This document shows positions 1-7,674 of a stretch of 64,000 bases of DNA, piece after piece. A program made the position numbers and the translations under genes. Within the stretch, counting starts at the first letter, position 1, and each line of letters opens with the position of its first letter. This stretch comes from an uncultured Acidobacteriota bacterium (lineage in GTDB: Bacteria > Acidobacteriota > Thermoanaerobaculia > Gp7-AA8), in assembly GCA_937870635.1 (NCBI GenBank), contig CALMZP010000110.1, positions 1-64,000 on the forward strand. Reading direction: 5' to 3'. The notes beneath the pieces are model-generated. The model did not search any database. It was not told the origin of the DNA and worked only from the letters and a program-made list of their open reading frames with translations.

Positions 1-65
1 CGGAACCTGGAACCCTGGAACCTGGAACCCTGGAACCTGGAACCTGGAACCTGGAACCTGGAACG
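1..65. repeat. CCTGGAA heptamer-type tandem array
   Basis: About eight copies of a 7-8 base unit (CCTGGAA or CCCTGGAA) run from the left edge to just before the first gene. The array probably continues outside the window. It is one of several heptamer arrays here with unrelated unit sequences (see 9841, 28028, 48651, 56981 and 58534). Confidence 0.9.
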
Positions 66-83
66 TCATGATCCCTTGAGTTT

Positions 84-1574
84 GTGATCGGCGTCGATGA
101 AGATGCAGTCGAGGCCGAAGAGCCCCAGCCTCCCGCCGCGATGACCGCGGAGGTCCCGCAGCGACGCCGATTCTCGCCGGTGATGCTCGGCGCGGTCGCG
201 GCGGTATTCATACTCGTCATGGCCGCGGCAGCATTCATGCTGATGCGGTCCGGTGACGCTGAGCAGCCGGCGAAGAACCAGACCCCGAGGGCGGCCGCGG
301 TCGCTGTCCCTGAATCGCGGAAAGTCACAATGGGACCGATCAGCGTGGAAGGCCCCGCGCCCGATCCAGCGCTCGTCGCGAGAGCATCGGCAGTTCAGCT
401 GAGCGTGACCGAGATTCTGCGGAGTGTGCCGGGCATTCGCGTGGAGGCGCGTCCTGGCGTGGACGTCACGGCCTTCTCCGGCGCGATTCGTCCAGGCGTC
501 ACTGGTCCGGAGCTCGTCCCGGCCGGCGATTCGCAGGCACTGCCAATCGACGATGCCGCGGCCGGCATCCGCGGAATCATCGACTGGATCGCGCGCCGGG
601 CCGGCGTGCCGATCCGAGGGGTCTCGGTTTCTCCCGTGGCTCTGAATGCGTACGCGGAGGCGGTGACCGCGACGGCTGCGAATGATGATGTGAAGGCAGA
701 AGCAGCGATTCGCACCGCCGTCGAGGCGGATCAGAATTTCATGGCCGCTCAGGTGCTCGCACGGCGGTTCTTCGCGGCGCATGGCAAGGTGCCGGAAGCA
801 ATCGCGGCCGCGCAGCGGATTGTCCAGCTGGACCCGGAAAATGTCGACGCCTCCCGCGATCTCGCTCGCATGGCTCTCAGCCTCGGTGCCGTGGGCCCCG
901 CCTTCGAGGCATACGGAAAAGTACTGACGAAGCACCCGACGGACATCGAAGCGTTGACGCACCTGGCGCGTTACTCGGCGTCCGCGGGCGAGGGTGATCG
1001 ATTCACGAAGGCGCTCATCCGGCTGAACGGTGCACCGAAGGAAATCGTCGCGGTTCACGCGCCGGACATCCTCGTGGCCACCGGCAAGATGGAAAATGCC
1101 ATCGACCAGTACTACGACATCGAGGTCGACGTTCCAAACAATCCGCATCTTTCACTGAAGATCGGAAGGATCTCCGTGCTGCGCCGGGGCATGCCGATCG
1201 CCGAGCTCGAGCTGAAGAAACTCGAATCGAACGATCCGGCGTACGGCTTCCATCTGCTCAAGGCGTACATGGCCACGACGAAAAACGCCCGTGAGGAGGC
1301 TGAGCGGGAACTCGACCTGGCCGCGGCGGCCTCCGTTCCCGGGGACGATTTCTGGACGAGCGCCGCCGAGGTGTTCGCGATGCTCGGCGGGACGACGGAA
1401 GTCATCGATGCCCTGGAGAAAGCCGCGGCGCGCAAGGAGCCGACGGCGGAGTACATCCTCACGAACCCGCTCTTCGACTACCTGCGCAGCGACCCGCGGT
1501 TCCGCGCTTTGCGCTCTGCGCTGGCCGCACAGCAGTCCGAAGTCCGCTCTGCCGTAGCGCAGGTCCCGCTCTAG
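84..1574 (+). CDS. Membrane-anchored TPR-repeat protein
   Basis: Protein of 496 residues. A hydrophobic segment at about residues 33-54 is followed by a variable linker and, from about residue 185, helical TPR-like repeats (for example AIAAAQRIVQLDPENVDASR). It ends in a motif of the type FDYLRSDPRFRAL that is common at the C-terminus of TPR tails in bacterial kinase and cyclase proteins. The N-terminus is predicted cytoplasmic and the TPR part extracytoplasmic. The start is uncertain: GTG at 84 follows an in-frame stop at 69 and lacks a good ribosome site, and ATG at 141 is an alternative. The heptamer array directly upstream raises the possibility that an N-terminal domain such as a kinase has been lost; this is an inference. 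The specific function is unknown. Confidence 0.75.
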   Translation: MIGVDEDAVEAEEPQPPAAMTAEVPQRRRFSPVMLGAVAAVFILVMAAAAFMLMRSGDAEQPAKNQTPRAAAVAVPESRKVTMGPISVEGPAPDPALVARASAVQLSVTEILRSVPGIRVEARPGVDVTAFSGAIRPGVTGPELVPAGDSQALPIDDAAAGIRGIIDWIARRAGVPIRGVSVSPVALNAYAEAVTATAANDDVKAEAAIRTAVEADQNFMAAQVLARRFFAAHGKVPEAIAAAQRIVQLDPENVDASRDLARMALSLGAVGPAFEAYGKVLTKHPTDIEALTHLARYSASAGEGDRFTKALIRLNGAPKEIVAVHAPDILVATGKMENAIDQYYDIEVDVPNNPHLSLKIGRISVLRRGMPIAELELKKLESNDPAYGFHLLKAYMATTKNAREEAERELDLAAAASVPGDDFWTSAAEVFAMLGGTTEVIDALEKAAARKEPTAEYILTNPLFDYLRSDPRFRALRSALAAQQSEVRSAVAQVPL

Positions 1575-1590
1575 CACCATAATCCTACGC

Positions 1591-2004
1591 ATGATTGTTA
1601 CAGCCCGTCTCAGTTTTTCGGCCGCGCACCGCCTGCACAACCCATCGCGCGACGCCGAATGGAATCGCCGCATCTACGACAAGTGCGACAACCCGGCGGG
1701 TCACGGCCATAACTACGTGATCCAGGTGAGTGTCAAAGGTCCGATCAACGAAGAGACCGGTATGGTCATCGATCTGAAGAAGCTGAAGGACATTGTCCGG
1801 AGGCGCGTCATCGATCGAGTCGATCATCGCAATCTGAACGAGGATGTCGATTTTCTTCGAGGCATCGTTCCGACCGCCGAGAATCTGGCGCGTTGCTTCT
1901 GGCAGCAGCTCGCCCCTGCGATCGACGAAGGGAAGCTTCATGAGATCGTGATCCAGGAAACCGAAAAGAACTCCGTCGTGTATCGGGGAGAGGACGAATC
2001 GTGA
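1591..2004 (+). CDS. 6-pyruvoyl-tetrahydropterin synthase / QueD family protein
   Basis: Protein of 137 residues, normal length for the family. Zinc ligands are visible as His13 (in SAAHRLH), His38 and His40 (in HGHNY). The catalytic Cys32 stands five residues before HGH (CDNPAGHGHNY). This spacing resembles animal-type PTPS rather than the CxxxHGH of E. coli QueD. Asp78-His79 (VDHRNL) and the C-terminal ETEKNSVVY pterin-binding Glu are present. The family converts 7,8-dihydroneopterin triphosphate to 6-pyruvoyl-tetrahydropterin (biopterin route) or to 6-carboxy-tetrahydropterin (queuosine route). The motif spacing favours the first, but no other pterin or queuosine gene lies nearby to decide. 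The stop overlaps the next gene's GTG. Confidence 0.9.
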   Translation: MIVTARLSFSAAHRLHNPSRDAEWNRRIYDKCDNPAGHGHNYVIQVSVKGPINEETGMVIDLKKLKDIVRRRVIDRVDHRNLNEDVDFLRGIVPTAENLARCFWQQLAPAIDEGKLHEIVIQETEKNSVVYRGEDES

Positions 2005-2246
2005 GCTACGACCTGGCAATCATGGCGCTGGAAGGCCTCGCGAAATCTCCATTGCGTGTCAGCTCGACACCGGGCGAGGTCCTGTTCGAGGGCAGCCCTG
2101 CGTCGTTCAAGGAGCTGGCGCGGCTGTTTCTGCTTCTCGGCGGCGCGCACCTCGAAGAGGAGTTCGAGCTGCAGCCGGCGGTTCACATCACCGCGGAGTC
2201 GCCACGGGTCCGGCTGCGCATCGCCACGTTGCCGAGACCGTCGTAG
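2001..2246 (+). CDS. Small hypothetical protein translationally coupled to the pterin synthase gene
   Basis: Encodes 81 residues from a GTG whose last bases form the TGA stop of the preceding gene (GTGA overlap), which suggests coupled translation. The sequence is mixed alpha/beta in character with an acidic central part (HLEEEFEL) and no signal peptide or membrane segment. Its 3' end overlaps the 3' end of the convergent sthA gene by about 64 bases. I do not recognise the family. The overlap geometry and an acceptable amino-acid composition support it as real, but it could be a chance frame. Confidence 0.5.
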   Translation: MSYDLAIMALEGLAKSPLRVSSTPGEVLFEGSPASFKELARLFLLLGGAHLEEEFELQPAVHITAESPRVRLRIATLPRPS

Positions 2247-3604
2247 GCCGCGTACTTGTATGCTTCGCTGAGCGTCGGAAAGTTGAACACGCTCTCGATG
2301 AAGGCGTTGATCGTTCCGCCGAACTGCATGACCATCATCCCGATGTGCAGGAGCTCCGAGGCGTTCTCGCCCACGATGTGGACTCCGAGGAGCTTCAGGT
2401 CGGCGGCGTCGAAGACCAGCTTGATCATGCCGTTGGTATCGCCGACGATCTGGCCGCGGGCGTTCCCGCGAAAATAGGCGCGCCCGCACTCGAAGTCGAT
2501 GCCCTTCTCGAGGCACTGCTCTTCGGTGAGCCCGATCGTCGACAGCTCCGGGATCGTGTAGATGCCGTAGGGGAGCGTCGTGGCGACCTTCGTCTTGTAT
2601 TTGAGGTCGAACGCGTGGACCATCGCCACGCGCGCCTGCTCCATGGAGGTCGACGCCAGAGCCGGAAAGCCGATCACGTCGCCGGCCGCGTAGATGTTCG
2701 GCGTGCTCGTCTGATACCTGTCGTTGACGGTGATCAGCCCGCGTTTCCCGGTCTCTACGCCTGCGGCGGCGAGGTTCAGGTCCGCGGTGTTGCTGCTGCG
2801 CCCCGCGGCGTAAAGGACCTTCTCGATCTCGAGCGTCGCGCCGTCCTTCAGGCGAAGCAGAAGAGCTCTGCCGTGAGGCTCGATGATCTCGACATCAGCG
2901 CCGAGATGGAGGGTGACGCCGAGGCGGTGCTGCATCTCCTCGAGGAGCACCCGGACGATTTCGCGGTCCATGTGAGGGAGGAGGGATGTCCGGCCGTCGA
3001 CCAGGTGGACCTCGACCCCTAATGCGGCGAACATCGCGGCGTATTCACATCCGATGACGCCGGCGCCGATCACGGCGAGTGTACGCGGGATCTGCTTCAT
3101 CAGCAGGATCGTGTCGCTGTCGCAGACGGTCTCGTCGTCGAACGGGACGTCCGCGGGACGATGCGGCGCCGAGCCGGTTGCGATCAGGATGATGTCGCCT
3201 TCGAGCTCGATCGTTCCGGACGAGTTGCGGACTTCGATGCGGTTCGGCGAAAGGAATCGCCCGGTTCCGCTGTAACGATCAACATGATGTCGAGCCAGGT
3301 TTGCGTCGATACGCTCCCACTCCCGCTCGACGACGATGTCCTTGCGGTAGAGAAAATCGGCGACGCTGATATCGCTGCGGATCGTCAGCCCGACCGCATC
3401 GCGAAATCCTCGCTGCCGGAAGCCGGATAAATGCAGAGCCGATTCGCGCAGCGTTTTCGAAGGCACGGTGCCGGTATTGACGCAGGCGCCGCCGGGCACA
3501 GGTTCCCTCTCGATGAGCGCCACCCGCTTGCCGAACCAGGCAGCCTGGGCAGCCCCTTTCTCGCCGGCCGGCCCGGAGCCGAGGACGATGAGGTCGTATG
3601 TCAT
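2183..3604 (-). CDS. sthA: Soluble NAD(P) transhydrogenase (SthA-type flavoprotein)
   Basis: FAD/NAD-binding disulfide-reductase fold, about 473 residues. The FAD motif GSGPAGEKGAA lies at residues 9-19, followed by the active-site region GGACVNTGTVPSK. Only Cys41 is present and the second redox cysteine is Thr46, as in SthA rather than lipoamide dehydrogenase or glutathione reductase. A second Rossmann motif (VIGAGVIGCEYAA) binds the pyridine nucleotide. The C-terminal dimerisation domain ends in SEAYKYAAYDG, matching the SEAY(R/K) end of SthA. The enzyme equilibrates NADPH and NADH in the cytoplasm. The ATG chosen (complement of 3602-3604) lies inside the terminus of a palindromic element; an in-frame ATG at 3622 would translate more of that element and is less likely. 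Last gene of the leftward pdxA-surE-apt operon. Confidence 0.92.
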   Translation of the reverse strand: MTYDLIVLGSGPAGEKGAAQAAWFGKRVALIEREPVPGGACVNTGTVPSKTLRESALHLSGFRQRGFRDAVGLTIRSDISVADFLYRKDIVVEREWERIDANLARHHVDRYSGTGRFLSPNRIEVRNSSGTIELEGDIILIATGSAPHRPADVPFDDETVCDSDTILLMKQIPRTLAVIGAGVIGCEYAAMFAALGVEVHLVDGRTSLLPHMDREIVRVLLEEMQHRLGVTLHLGADVEIIEPHGRALLLRLKDGATLEIEKVLYAAGRSSNTADLNLAAAGVETGKRGLITVNDRYQTSTPNIYAAGDVIGFPALASTSMEQARVAMVHAFDLKYKTKVATTLPYGIYTIPELSTIGLTEEQCLEKGIDFECGRAYFRGNARGQIVGDTNGMIKLVFDAADLKLLGVHIVGENASELLHIGMMVMQFGGTINAFIESVFNFPTLSEAYKYAAYDGLGNVAMRSRTRGDSAVM

Positions 3605-3707
3605 GGTGTCAGGTCTGGACAAAGGACATTTCTTCCAAAACTAGTGCGTGCGTCGCACGCACTAGTTTTGGAAGAAATGTCCTTTGTCCAGACCTGACAC
3701 CATGACA
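3599..3707. mobile_element. Perfect 54-bp-arm palindrome (MITE/REP-like element)
   Basis: Positions 3599-3652 are the exact reverse complement of 3654-3707, around a single central base at 3653. The termini read TGTCATGGTGTCAGGTCTGG. The element fills the whole gap between the apt stop (3709-3711) and the sthA start (3602-3604), so its left end supplies the sthA start codon. A related element with the same termini is at 55383-55499. No open frame is inside. A non-autonomous element mobilised in trans by a REP-associated (Y1) transposase elsewhere in the genome is a plausible but unproven origin. As RNA it would form a very stable hairpin. Confidence 0.85.
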
Positions 3708-3708
3708 C

Positions 3709-4221
3709 CTAGTACTGGATCAACGTATGGACTTCGAGTCCCTGCAGTTTCGTCCTCGGATCGAGAAAGGTCAACTCGATCACGGTGGCCAACCCGACGA
3801 GCTGTGAGCCGAAACCGCGGATCAGCTGAGTGGCGGCGACCGCCGTTCCGCCGGTCGCCAGGACGTCGTCGATGATGAGCACGCGGTCGCCCGGGGCGAC
3901 GGCGTCATCGTGAATCTCCAGCGCGTCGCTGCCGTACTCGAGGACGTACTCGTGACGGCGCGTCGTCCATGGAAGCTTGCCAGGTTTGCGGATCGGGATG
4001 AAACCGGCACCGAGAGCCCGCGCAACGGCAGCACCGAAAATGAAGCCGCGCGACTCGATGCCGGCGACGGCCGTTACCCGATTGCCGCGGAATGGCTCCG
4101 CGAGCGAGTCGATTGTCCGTTGGAATGCCTCGGTGGACTTGAGCAGAGGTGTGATGTCTTTGAAGATGATTCCCGGCTTCGGGAAATCGGGCACATCGCG
4201 GATGAAGCTACGAAGGTCCAT
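3709..4221 (-). CDS. apt: Adenine phosphoribosyltransferase
   Basis: Encodes 170 residues, the standard length. It begins MDLRSFIRDVPDFPKPGI and carries the PRPP-binding signature VLIIDDVLATGGTA near residues 114-127 and the Apt-typical GIESRGFIFG region. It converts adenine and PRPP to AMP (purine salvage, cytoplasmic). The start ATG overlaps the acyP stop by one base (TGATG), so translation is probably coupled. An upstream in-frame ATG at 4329 lies inside acyP and is rejected because the extra residues are not Apt-like. The stop codon is one base away from the long palindrome. Confidence 0.96.
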   Translation of the reverse strand: MDLRSFIRDVPDFPKPGIIFKDITPLLKSTEAFQRTIDSLAEPFRGNRVTAVAGIESRGFIFGAAVARALGAGFIPIRKPGKLPWTTRRHEYVLEYGSDALEIHDDAVAPGDRVLIIDDVLATGGTAVAATQLIRGFGSQLVGLATVIELTFLDPRTKLQGLEVHTLIQY

Positions 4222-4499
4222 CAGAACTTCACGTCGAAGTCGGGGAGACGTCCCGTGAACTCCTTCGTCTCCTGGTCGATCCGGTTCACCTCGGCGTAGC
4301 GCGGACCTTCCTTCAACTCCTCGATCCACTGGTCGATGGTTTTCTTCTCCCCTTCGACCGTTGCTTCGACGGAGCCGTCCCGGAGATTCTGGATCGTGCC
4401 CTTGAGGCCGAGCCGCCGCGCGACGCGAGTCGCAAAGAAACGATATCCGACCCCCTGGACTTTGCCGTGGATGCGGAGAACTCGAAGTTCCTTTGCCAT
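4221..4499 (-). CDS. acyP: Acylphosphatase
   Basis: Encodes 92 residues. The diagnostic motif GKVQGVGYRFF contains the catalytic Arg20, and the second motif QNLRDGSVE contains the catalytic Asn38. The family hydrolyses the carboxyl-phosphate bond of acyl phosphates in the cytoplasm. It sits between the TPR/coiled-coil gene and apt in the leftward operon; the 22-base gap upstream and one-base overlap downstream support co-transcription. Confidence 0.95.
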   Translation of the reverse strand: MAKELRVLRIHGKVQGVGYRFFATRVARRLGLKGTIQNLRDGSVEATVEGEKKTIDQWIEELKEGPRYAEVNRIDQETKEFTGRLPDFDVKF

Positions 4500-4521
4500 G
4501 ACGCGCGATTCTATCCGACAG

Positions 4522-5007
4522 CTACCGCTTCCGGCGCTTCGTCGTCGTTTTCTTAGTCGGGGTCTTTTTGGCCGGCGCTTTCTTCGCGACCGTGGTTTTT
4601 GCCGGCGCGGGCGGCGCGGCTGTTGCCGTCACGACAGGGGCGGGCGGTGGTGTGTTGCGGATCGTTTCCACGCCGCTCTCCAGCGCGTCGATCTCTTTCG
4701 CCTGCATCTCGTGATCTTTGCGGAGCCGGTTGATCTCGGCGCGCATCTGCTCGCGCTCCTGCTCGTCGAGTTTGACGAGCGCGACCATCGCCGCGGCCGC
4801 GGCATCGGTGCGTGGGTACTGCTGGATAATCGCCGCGAGCGTGTCGTGTGCCTCCGCGTTCCTGCCATCGGCGATCTGCGCACGCGCTTCCTTGAGCAGC
4901 GAGCCAGCCTTCAAATCGTTCGGAACACTCAGCACGAGGTAGGCGACGATCGAGCCCAGGATCGCCGACACGATCGCCGTCAGGACGAGAATCGTGCGGA
5001 CCTTCAT
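4522..5007 (-). CDS. Inner-membrane anchored TPR/coiled-coil protein with lysine-rich tail
   Basis: Encodes 161 residues from ATG at 5007, only four bases after the pcm stop. One hydrophobic segment (about residues 5-25, ILVLTAIVSAILGSIVAYLV) is followed by a short TPR-like helical pair, a predicted coiled coil rich in E, R and K (EQEREQMRAEINRLRKDHEM) and a Pro/Ala linker. The last 30 or so residues are a low-complexity Lys/Thr/Ala/Pro tail resembling a histone H1-type tail. Such a tail could bind polyanions (nucleic acid, teichoic or lipid head groups), but this is inference. A longer frame starting at 5094 overlaps pcm and is rejected. No family is recognised. Confidence 0.8.
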   Translation of the reverse strand: MKVRTILVLTAIVSAILGSIVAYLVLSVPNDLKAGSLLKEARAQIADGRNAEAHDTLAAIIQQYPRTDAAAAAMVALVKLDEQEREQMRAEINRLRKDHEMQAKEIDALESGVETIRNTPPPAPVVTATAAPPAPAKTTVAKKAPAKKTPTKKTTTKRRKR

Positions 5008-5011
5008 GGCG

Positions 5012-5671
5012 TCACTCTTTCCAGCCGAACCGGCCGACGAGCGGAACGAAATCGGCCGCTCCGCAGTCCTCGATCTGGATTCCGGTGCCGACACGCGTCA
5101 CGCGCGCGAGCTTCTGGGACGAACCGCTGCCGATGGGGATGATCATTTTTCCGGTGCGCGTCAGCTGCTGGACGAGCGGCTCCGGAACCTCCGGCGCAGC
5201 GGCCGCGACGATGATCCGGTCGAACGGCGCCTGGTCGGACCATCCGTACGTCCCGTCGAATACCTTGACGGTGGCGTTGTAGATCTTCAGCTCGCGGAAA
5301 AGCTCCGACGCCCGCATGGCGAGCTCGTTGATTCGTTCGATTGAGAAGACCTTCGCGCACAGCTTTGACAGCACCACCGCCTGATATCCCGTTCCCGTGC
5401 CAATTTCGAGGACCTTCTCCTTGCCGGTCAGCTCCAGGAGCTCGATCATCCGCGCCACGATGTACGGCTGAGAAATGGTCTGTTTCGAACCGATCGGCAG
5501 CGCCCCGGGGCCGTAAGCCTTCGCCACGACCACCTGCGGCACGAACTTGTGGCGCGGAACTTCTTTCATCGCCTTGAGGATGCGCGGGTCTTTGATCCCA
5601 CGCGCGGCGATGTGCCGCTCCACCATGAGCGCCCGCTGATGTGCGAACTCACGCTCCTGCGCGGGGTCCAA
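5012..5671 (-). CDS. pcm: Protein-L-isoaspartate O-methyltransferase
   Basis: Encodes 219 residues. The SAM-binding motif I reads LEIGTGTGYQAV, preceded by the family motif for substrate binding (GSKQTISQPYIVARM). The enzyme methylates isoaspartyl residues of aged proteins using S-adenosylmethionine, in the cytoplasm. It overlaps the end of surE by 23 bases; surE-pcm is a classic conserved pair of stationary-phase repair genes. The start ATG inside the surE end is the only one that gives the normal N-terminus. Confidence 0.95.
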   Translation of the reverse strand: MDPAQEREFAHQRALMVERHIAARGIKDPRILKAMKEVPRHKFVPQVVVAKAYGPGALPIGSKQTISQPYIVARMIELLELTGKEKVLEIGTGTGYQAVVLSKLCAKVFSIERINELAMRASELFRELKIYNATVKVFDGTYGWSDQAPFDRIIVAAAAPEVPEPLVQQLTRTGKMIIPIGSGSSQKLARVTRVGTGIQIEDCGAADFVPLVGRFGWKE

Positions 5672-6410
5672 GGGTCTCCTCGAGATGTTTCAGGCGCGCG
5701 ATCGAAGCATGGTGGGTGAGATCGAGATGCAGCGGTGTGATCGAAACGAAGCCGCCCTGGATCGCCTCGAAGTCGGTCCCTTCTCCCGCATGCCACGTCG
5801 GCTGCTCGCCGCCGATCCAGTAGTACTTCCGTCCGCGGGGATCGAGGCGTTCGATCACCCCCTCCGTGTAGATGCGCTTGCCGAGGCGGGTGACGCGGAC
5901 GCCGTCGAAGGCGGAGGTGGGAAAGTTCACGTTGAGCACAATGTTCGGATCGCGATCGCCTTCGAGTACCAGCCTGGTGAGGCGCGCGGCGAACTCGGCG
6001 CACGGGTCGAAGGAGAAGCCTTCACCGACCAGAGCTGAGAAGGCGATCGATGGGATGTTCAGCAGCGCGCCCTCGAATGCGGCGCTGATCGTCCCCGAGT
6101 ACGTGACGTCGTCGCCCAGGTTGGGGCCGAAGTTGATGCCCGAGACGATGATGTCCGGCCGCGTCTCCTTCAGTAGTTTCAGGACGGCCAGGTTCACACA
6201 GTCGCTGGGCGTTCCATCCACGATCCACTCGTTTTTCTGCAGCTCGAGGACACGCAGCGGGCGGTTGAGCGTGAGCGCGTGCGAAGCCGCGCTCTGCTCG
6301 CGGTCCGGCGCGACGATGATCACATCACCGACGCCGCGGCACGCGTCCGCGAGCTTCCGGATTCCTTCGCTGTAGATGCCGTCATCGTTCGTGACGAGGA
6401 TGCGCGCCAT
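5649..6410 (-). CDS. surE: 5'/3'-nucleotidase SurE
   Basis: About 253 residues. The SurE N-terminus ARILVTNDDG carries the metal-binding Asn8-Asp9-Asp10. Later motifs are SAASHALTL and NFGPNLGDDVTYSGT, which complete the divalent-metal site. The enzyme dephosphorylates nucleoside monophosphates. The start is taken at ATG 6410 (MARILV); an ATG four codons upstream (6422) is also possible, and neither has a strong ribosome site. It is followed by pcm with overlap. Confidence 0.95.
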   Translation of the reverse strand: MARILVTNDDGIYSEGIRKLADACRGVGDVIIVAPDREQSAASHALTLNRPLRVLELQKNEWIVDGTPSDCVNLAVLKLLKETRPDIIVSGINFGPNLGDDVTYSGTISAAFEGALLNIPSIAFSALVGEGFSFDPCAEFAARLTRLVLEGDRDPNIVLNVNFPTSAFDGVRVTRLGKRIYTEGVIERLDPRGRKYYWIGGEQPTWHAGEGTDFEAIQGGFVSITPLHLDLTHHASIARLKHLEETLGPRAGA

Positions 6411-6434
6411 TCGATCGCGCATCGTAGCACCACA

Positions 6435-6569
6435 CTACCGCGTGGTCGTGTTCGCCGGCCGCTGTTGCTGCTGAAGCTGAACGAGACGTGTCTGCAGATG
6501 CGCGAACAGCAGCAGGAATCCGACGATCATCAGAATCCCGAGGAGGCGCACGATCCAGATCCTGCTCAT
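6435..6569 (-). CDS. 44-residue single-span membrane protein coupled to pdxA
   Basis: A short gene beginning with ATG at 6567-6569, which overlaps the pdxA stop in an ATGA arrangement. The product has one hydrophobic helix (about residues 5-23, WIVRLLGILMIVGFLLLF) and a polar C-terminus with a run of glutamines (QLQQQQ) and TTTR. It lies between pdxA and surE in the same orientation. The overlap and the clear membrane segment support it as a real gene. Function unknown; it could be a small membrane-protein modulator. Confidence 0.6.
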   Translation of the reverse strand: MSRIWIVRLLGILMIVGFLLLFAHLQTRLVQLQQQQRPANTTTR

Positions 6570-7474
6570 CGCAGGCACCTCGCACCATGGCGCGCGGCCC
6601 ATTCCAGCGCATAACGCATCGGCCGCGCATCCGCCATCCCTTTGCCCGCGATGTCGAAGGCTGTGCCGTGATCGACGGAGCATCGAAGATATGGAAGCCC
6701 AATCGTCACGTTGACGGACTGTTCGAACTCGAGTGTCTTGACCGGGATCAGCCCCTGGTCGTGGTACATCGCCATGACCACATCGTACTTGCCGCGGCGC
6801 GCCGCGAGAAAGACCGTGTCGGGCGGATGCGGCCCGGAGACGTTCTCTCCCGCCATCGCCACCCCCTTCGCGATCTCTTCCTCCTCGGAACCGAACCGCC
6901 CGCCCTCGCCGGCATGCGGATTCACGCCAGCCACGGCGACCCGCGGTTCTTTTCCATAAAGCCGCCGGTATTCGCGTTTGGTGAGATCGGCCAGATCGGC
7001 GACCCCGGCCGCCGTGATCGATTCGATCGCCTCCCGAAGCGGGACATGGACGGTGAGCAGGACCGTGCGGATCGATGGAGAGTCGAAGTACATCGCGTAA
7101 TCGCGCCCGTAATGGTTGAGCCCGGCGAGCGCCGCCAGCAGTTCCGTATGTCCCGGAAACTTCGAGCCTGCCGCGGCAATCGACTGCTTGTGAATCGGTG
7201 CGGTGACGAGCGCGCTGCAATCGCCGGCAGCGACTGCCTCGACGGCCAGGTCGATCGAGTCGAGGGCCACGCGGCCGTACTCCGCCGAAATCTCGCCGTA
7301 GCGAACGGCGCCCGAGCCACCGACATCGATGAAGCGGGCGCCGTCAGGGATGTCTCCCGACCAGGCGCGGCTGCCGAAAAGCCAGACCGGAACGTCGAGC
7401 CCTTCCAATGCCTTGAAAACGACCTCGGGACCAATCCCGGCCGGATCGCCAAGAGTCACAGCCAGCGGCTTCAC
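6566..7474 (-). CDS. pdxA: 4-hydroxythreonine-4-phosphate dehydrogenase
   Basis: About 302 residues from GTG at 7474; a longer frame from ATG 7525 extends toward the upstream repeat and adds residues not typical of PdxA. Family motifs are TLGDPAGIGPE at the N-terminus, PGHTELLA (metal-binding His), VNPHAGEGG and MYHDQGLIPVK. NAD-dependent oxidation of 4-phosphohydroxy-threonine supplies the substrate for PdxJ. The pdxJ gene is also in this window (32214-32948), so the DXP-dependent vitamin B6 route is supported. First gene of the leftward operon to sthA. Confidence 0.94.
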   Translation of the reverse strand: MKPLAVTLGDPAGIGPEVVFKALEGLDVPVWLFGSRAWSGDIPDGARFIDVGGSGAVRYGEISAEYGRVALDSIDLAVEAVAAGDCSALVTAPIHKQSIAAAGSKFPGHTELLAALAGLNHYGRDYAMYFDSPSIRTVLLTVHVPLREAIESITAAGVADLADLTKREYRRLYGKEPRVAVAGVNPHAGEGGRFGSEEEEIAKGVAMAGENVSGPHPPDTVFLAARRGKYDVVMAMYHDQGLIPVKTLEFEQSVNVTIGLPYLRCSVDHGTAFDIAGKGMADARPMRYALEWAARHGARCLR

Positions 7475-7533
7475 GAGGGGAGTGTAACGTGGAGGGATAG
7501 AGTGCGGCAGCTTGGAGGGCGTCACAAAAAGCG

Positions 7534-7663
7534 TGTCATCCCGAGCGTGAGCGAGGGACCTGGGGGATGGGCGGCACGAGGCATGATATTCGCGCCGCCC
7601 GCCCCCCAGGTCTCTCGCTCACGCTCGGGATGACAGAATGTTGCGGCAGCTTGCTGCCGCGCT
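7534..7663. repeat. Inverted repeat GAGCGTGAGCGAGGGACC plus GCGGCAGC hairpin
   Basis: Arms of about 33 bases at 7534-7566 and 7602-7635 are near-perfect reverse complements (TGTCATCCCGAGCGTGAGCG and its complement) around a spacer. A second hairpin, GCGGCAG-CTTG-CTGCCGC, sits at 7643-7660. The same long repeat recurs at 34920, 39775 and 58645. It lies between the pdxA and hfq-like genes and contains no coding sequence. Confidence 0.88.
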
Positions 7664-7674
7664 CCAAAGACGAC

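Noticed and set aside
3684-3875. A short plus-strand open frame starting inside the palindrome and running into apt.
   Set aside because: The same MSRPDTMT-type start arises from the element end wherever it lies (also near 55499); it is a by-product of the repeat terminus, not a gene.
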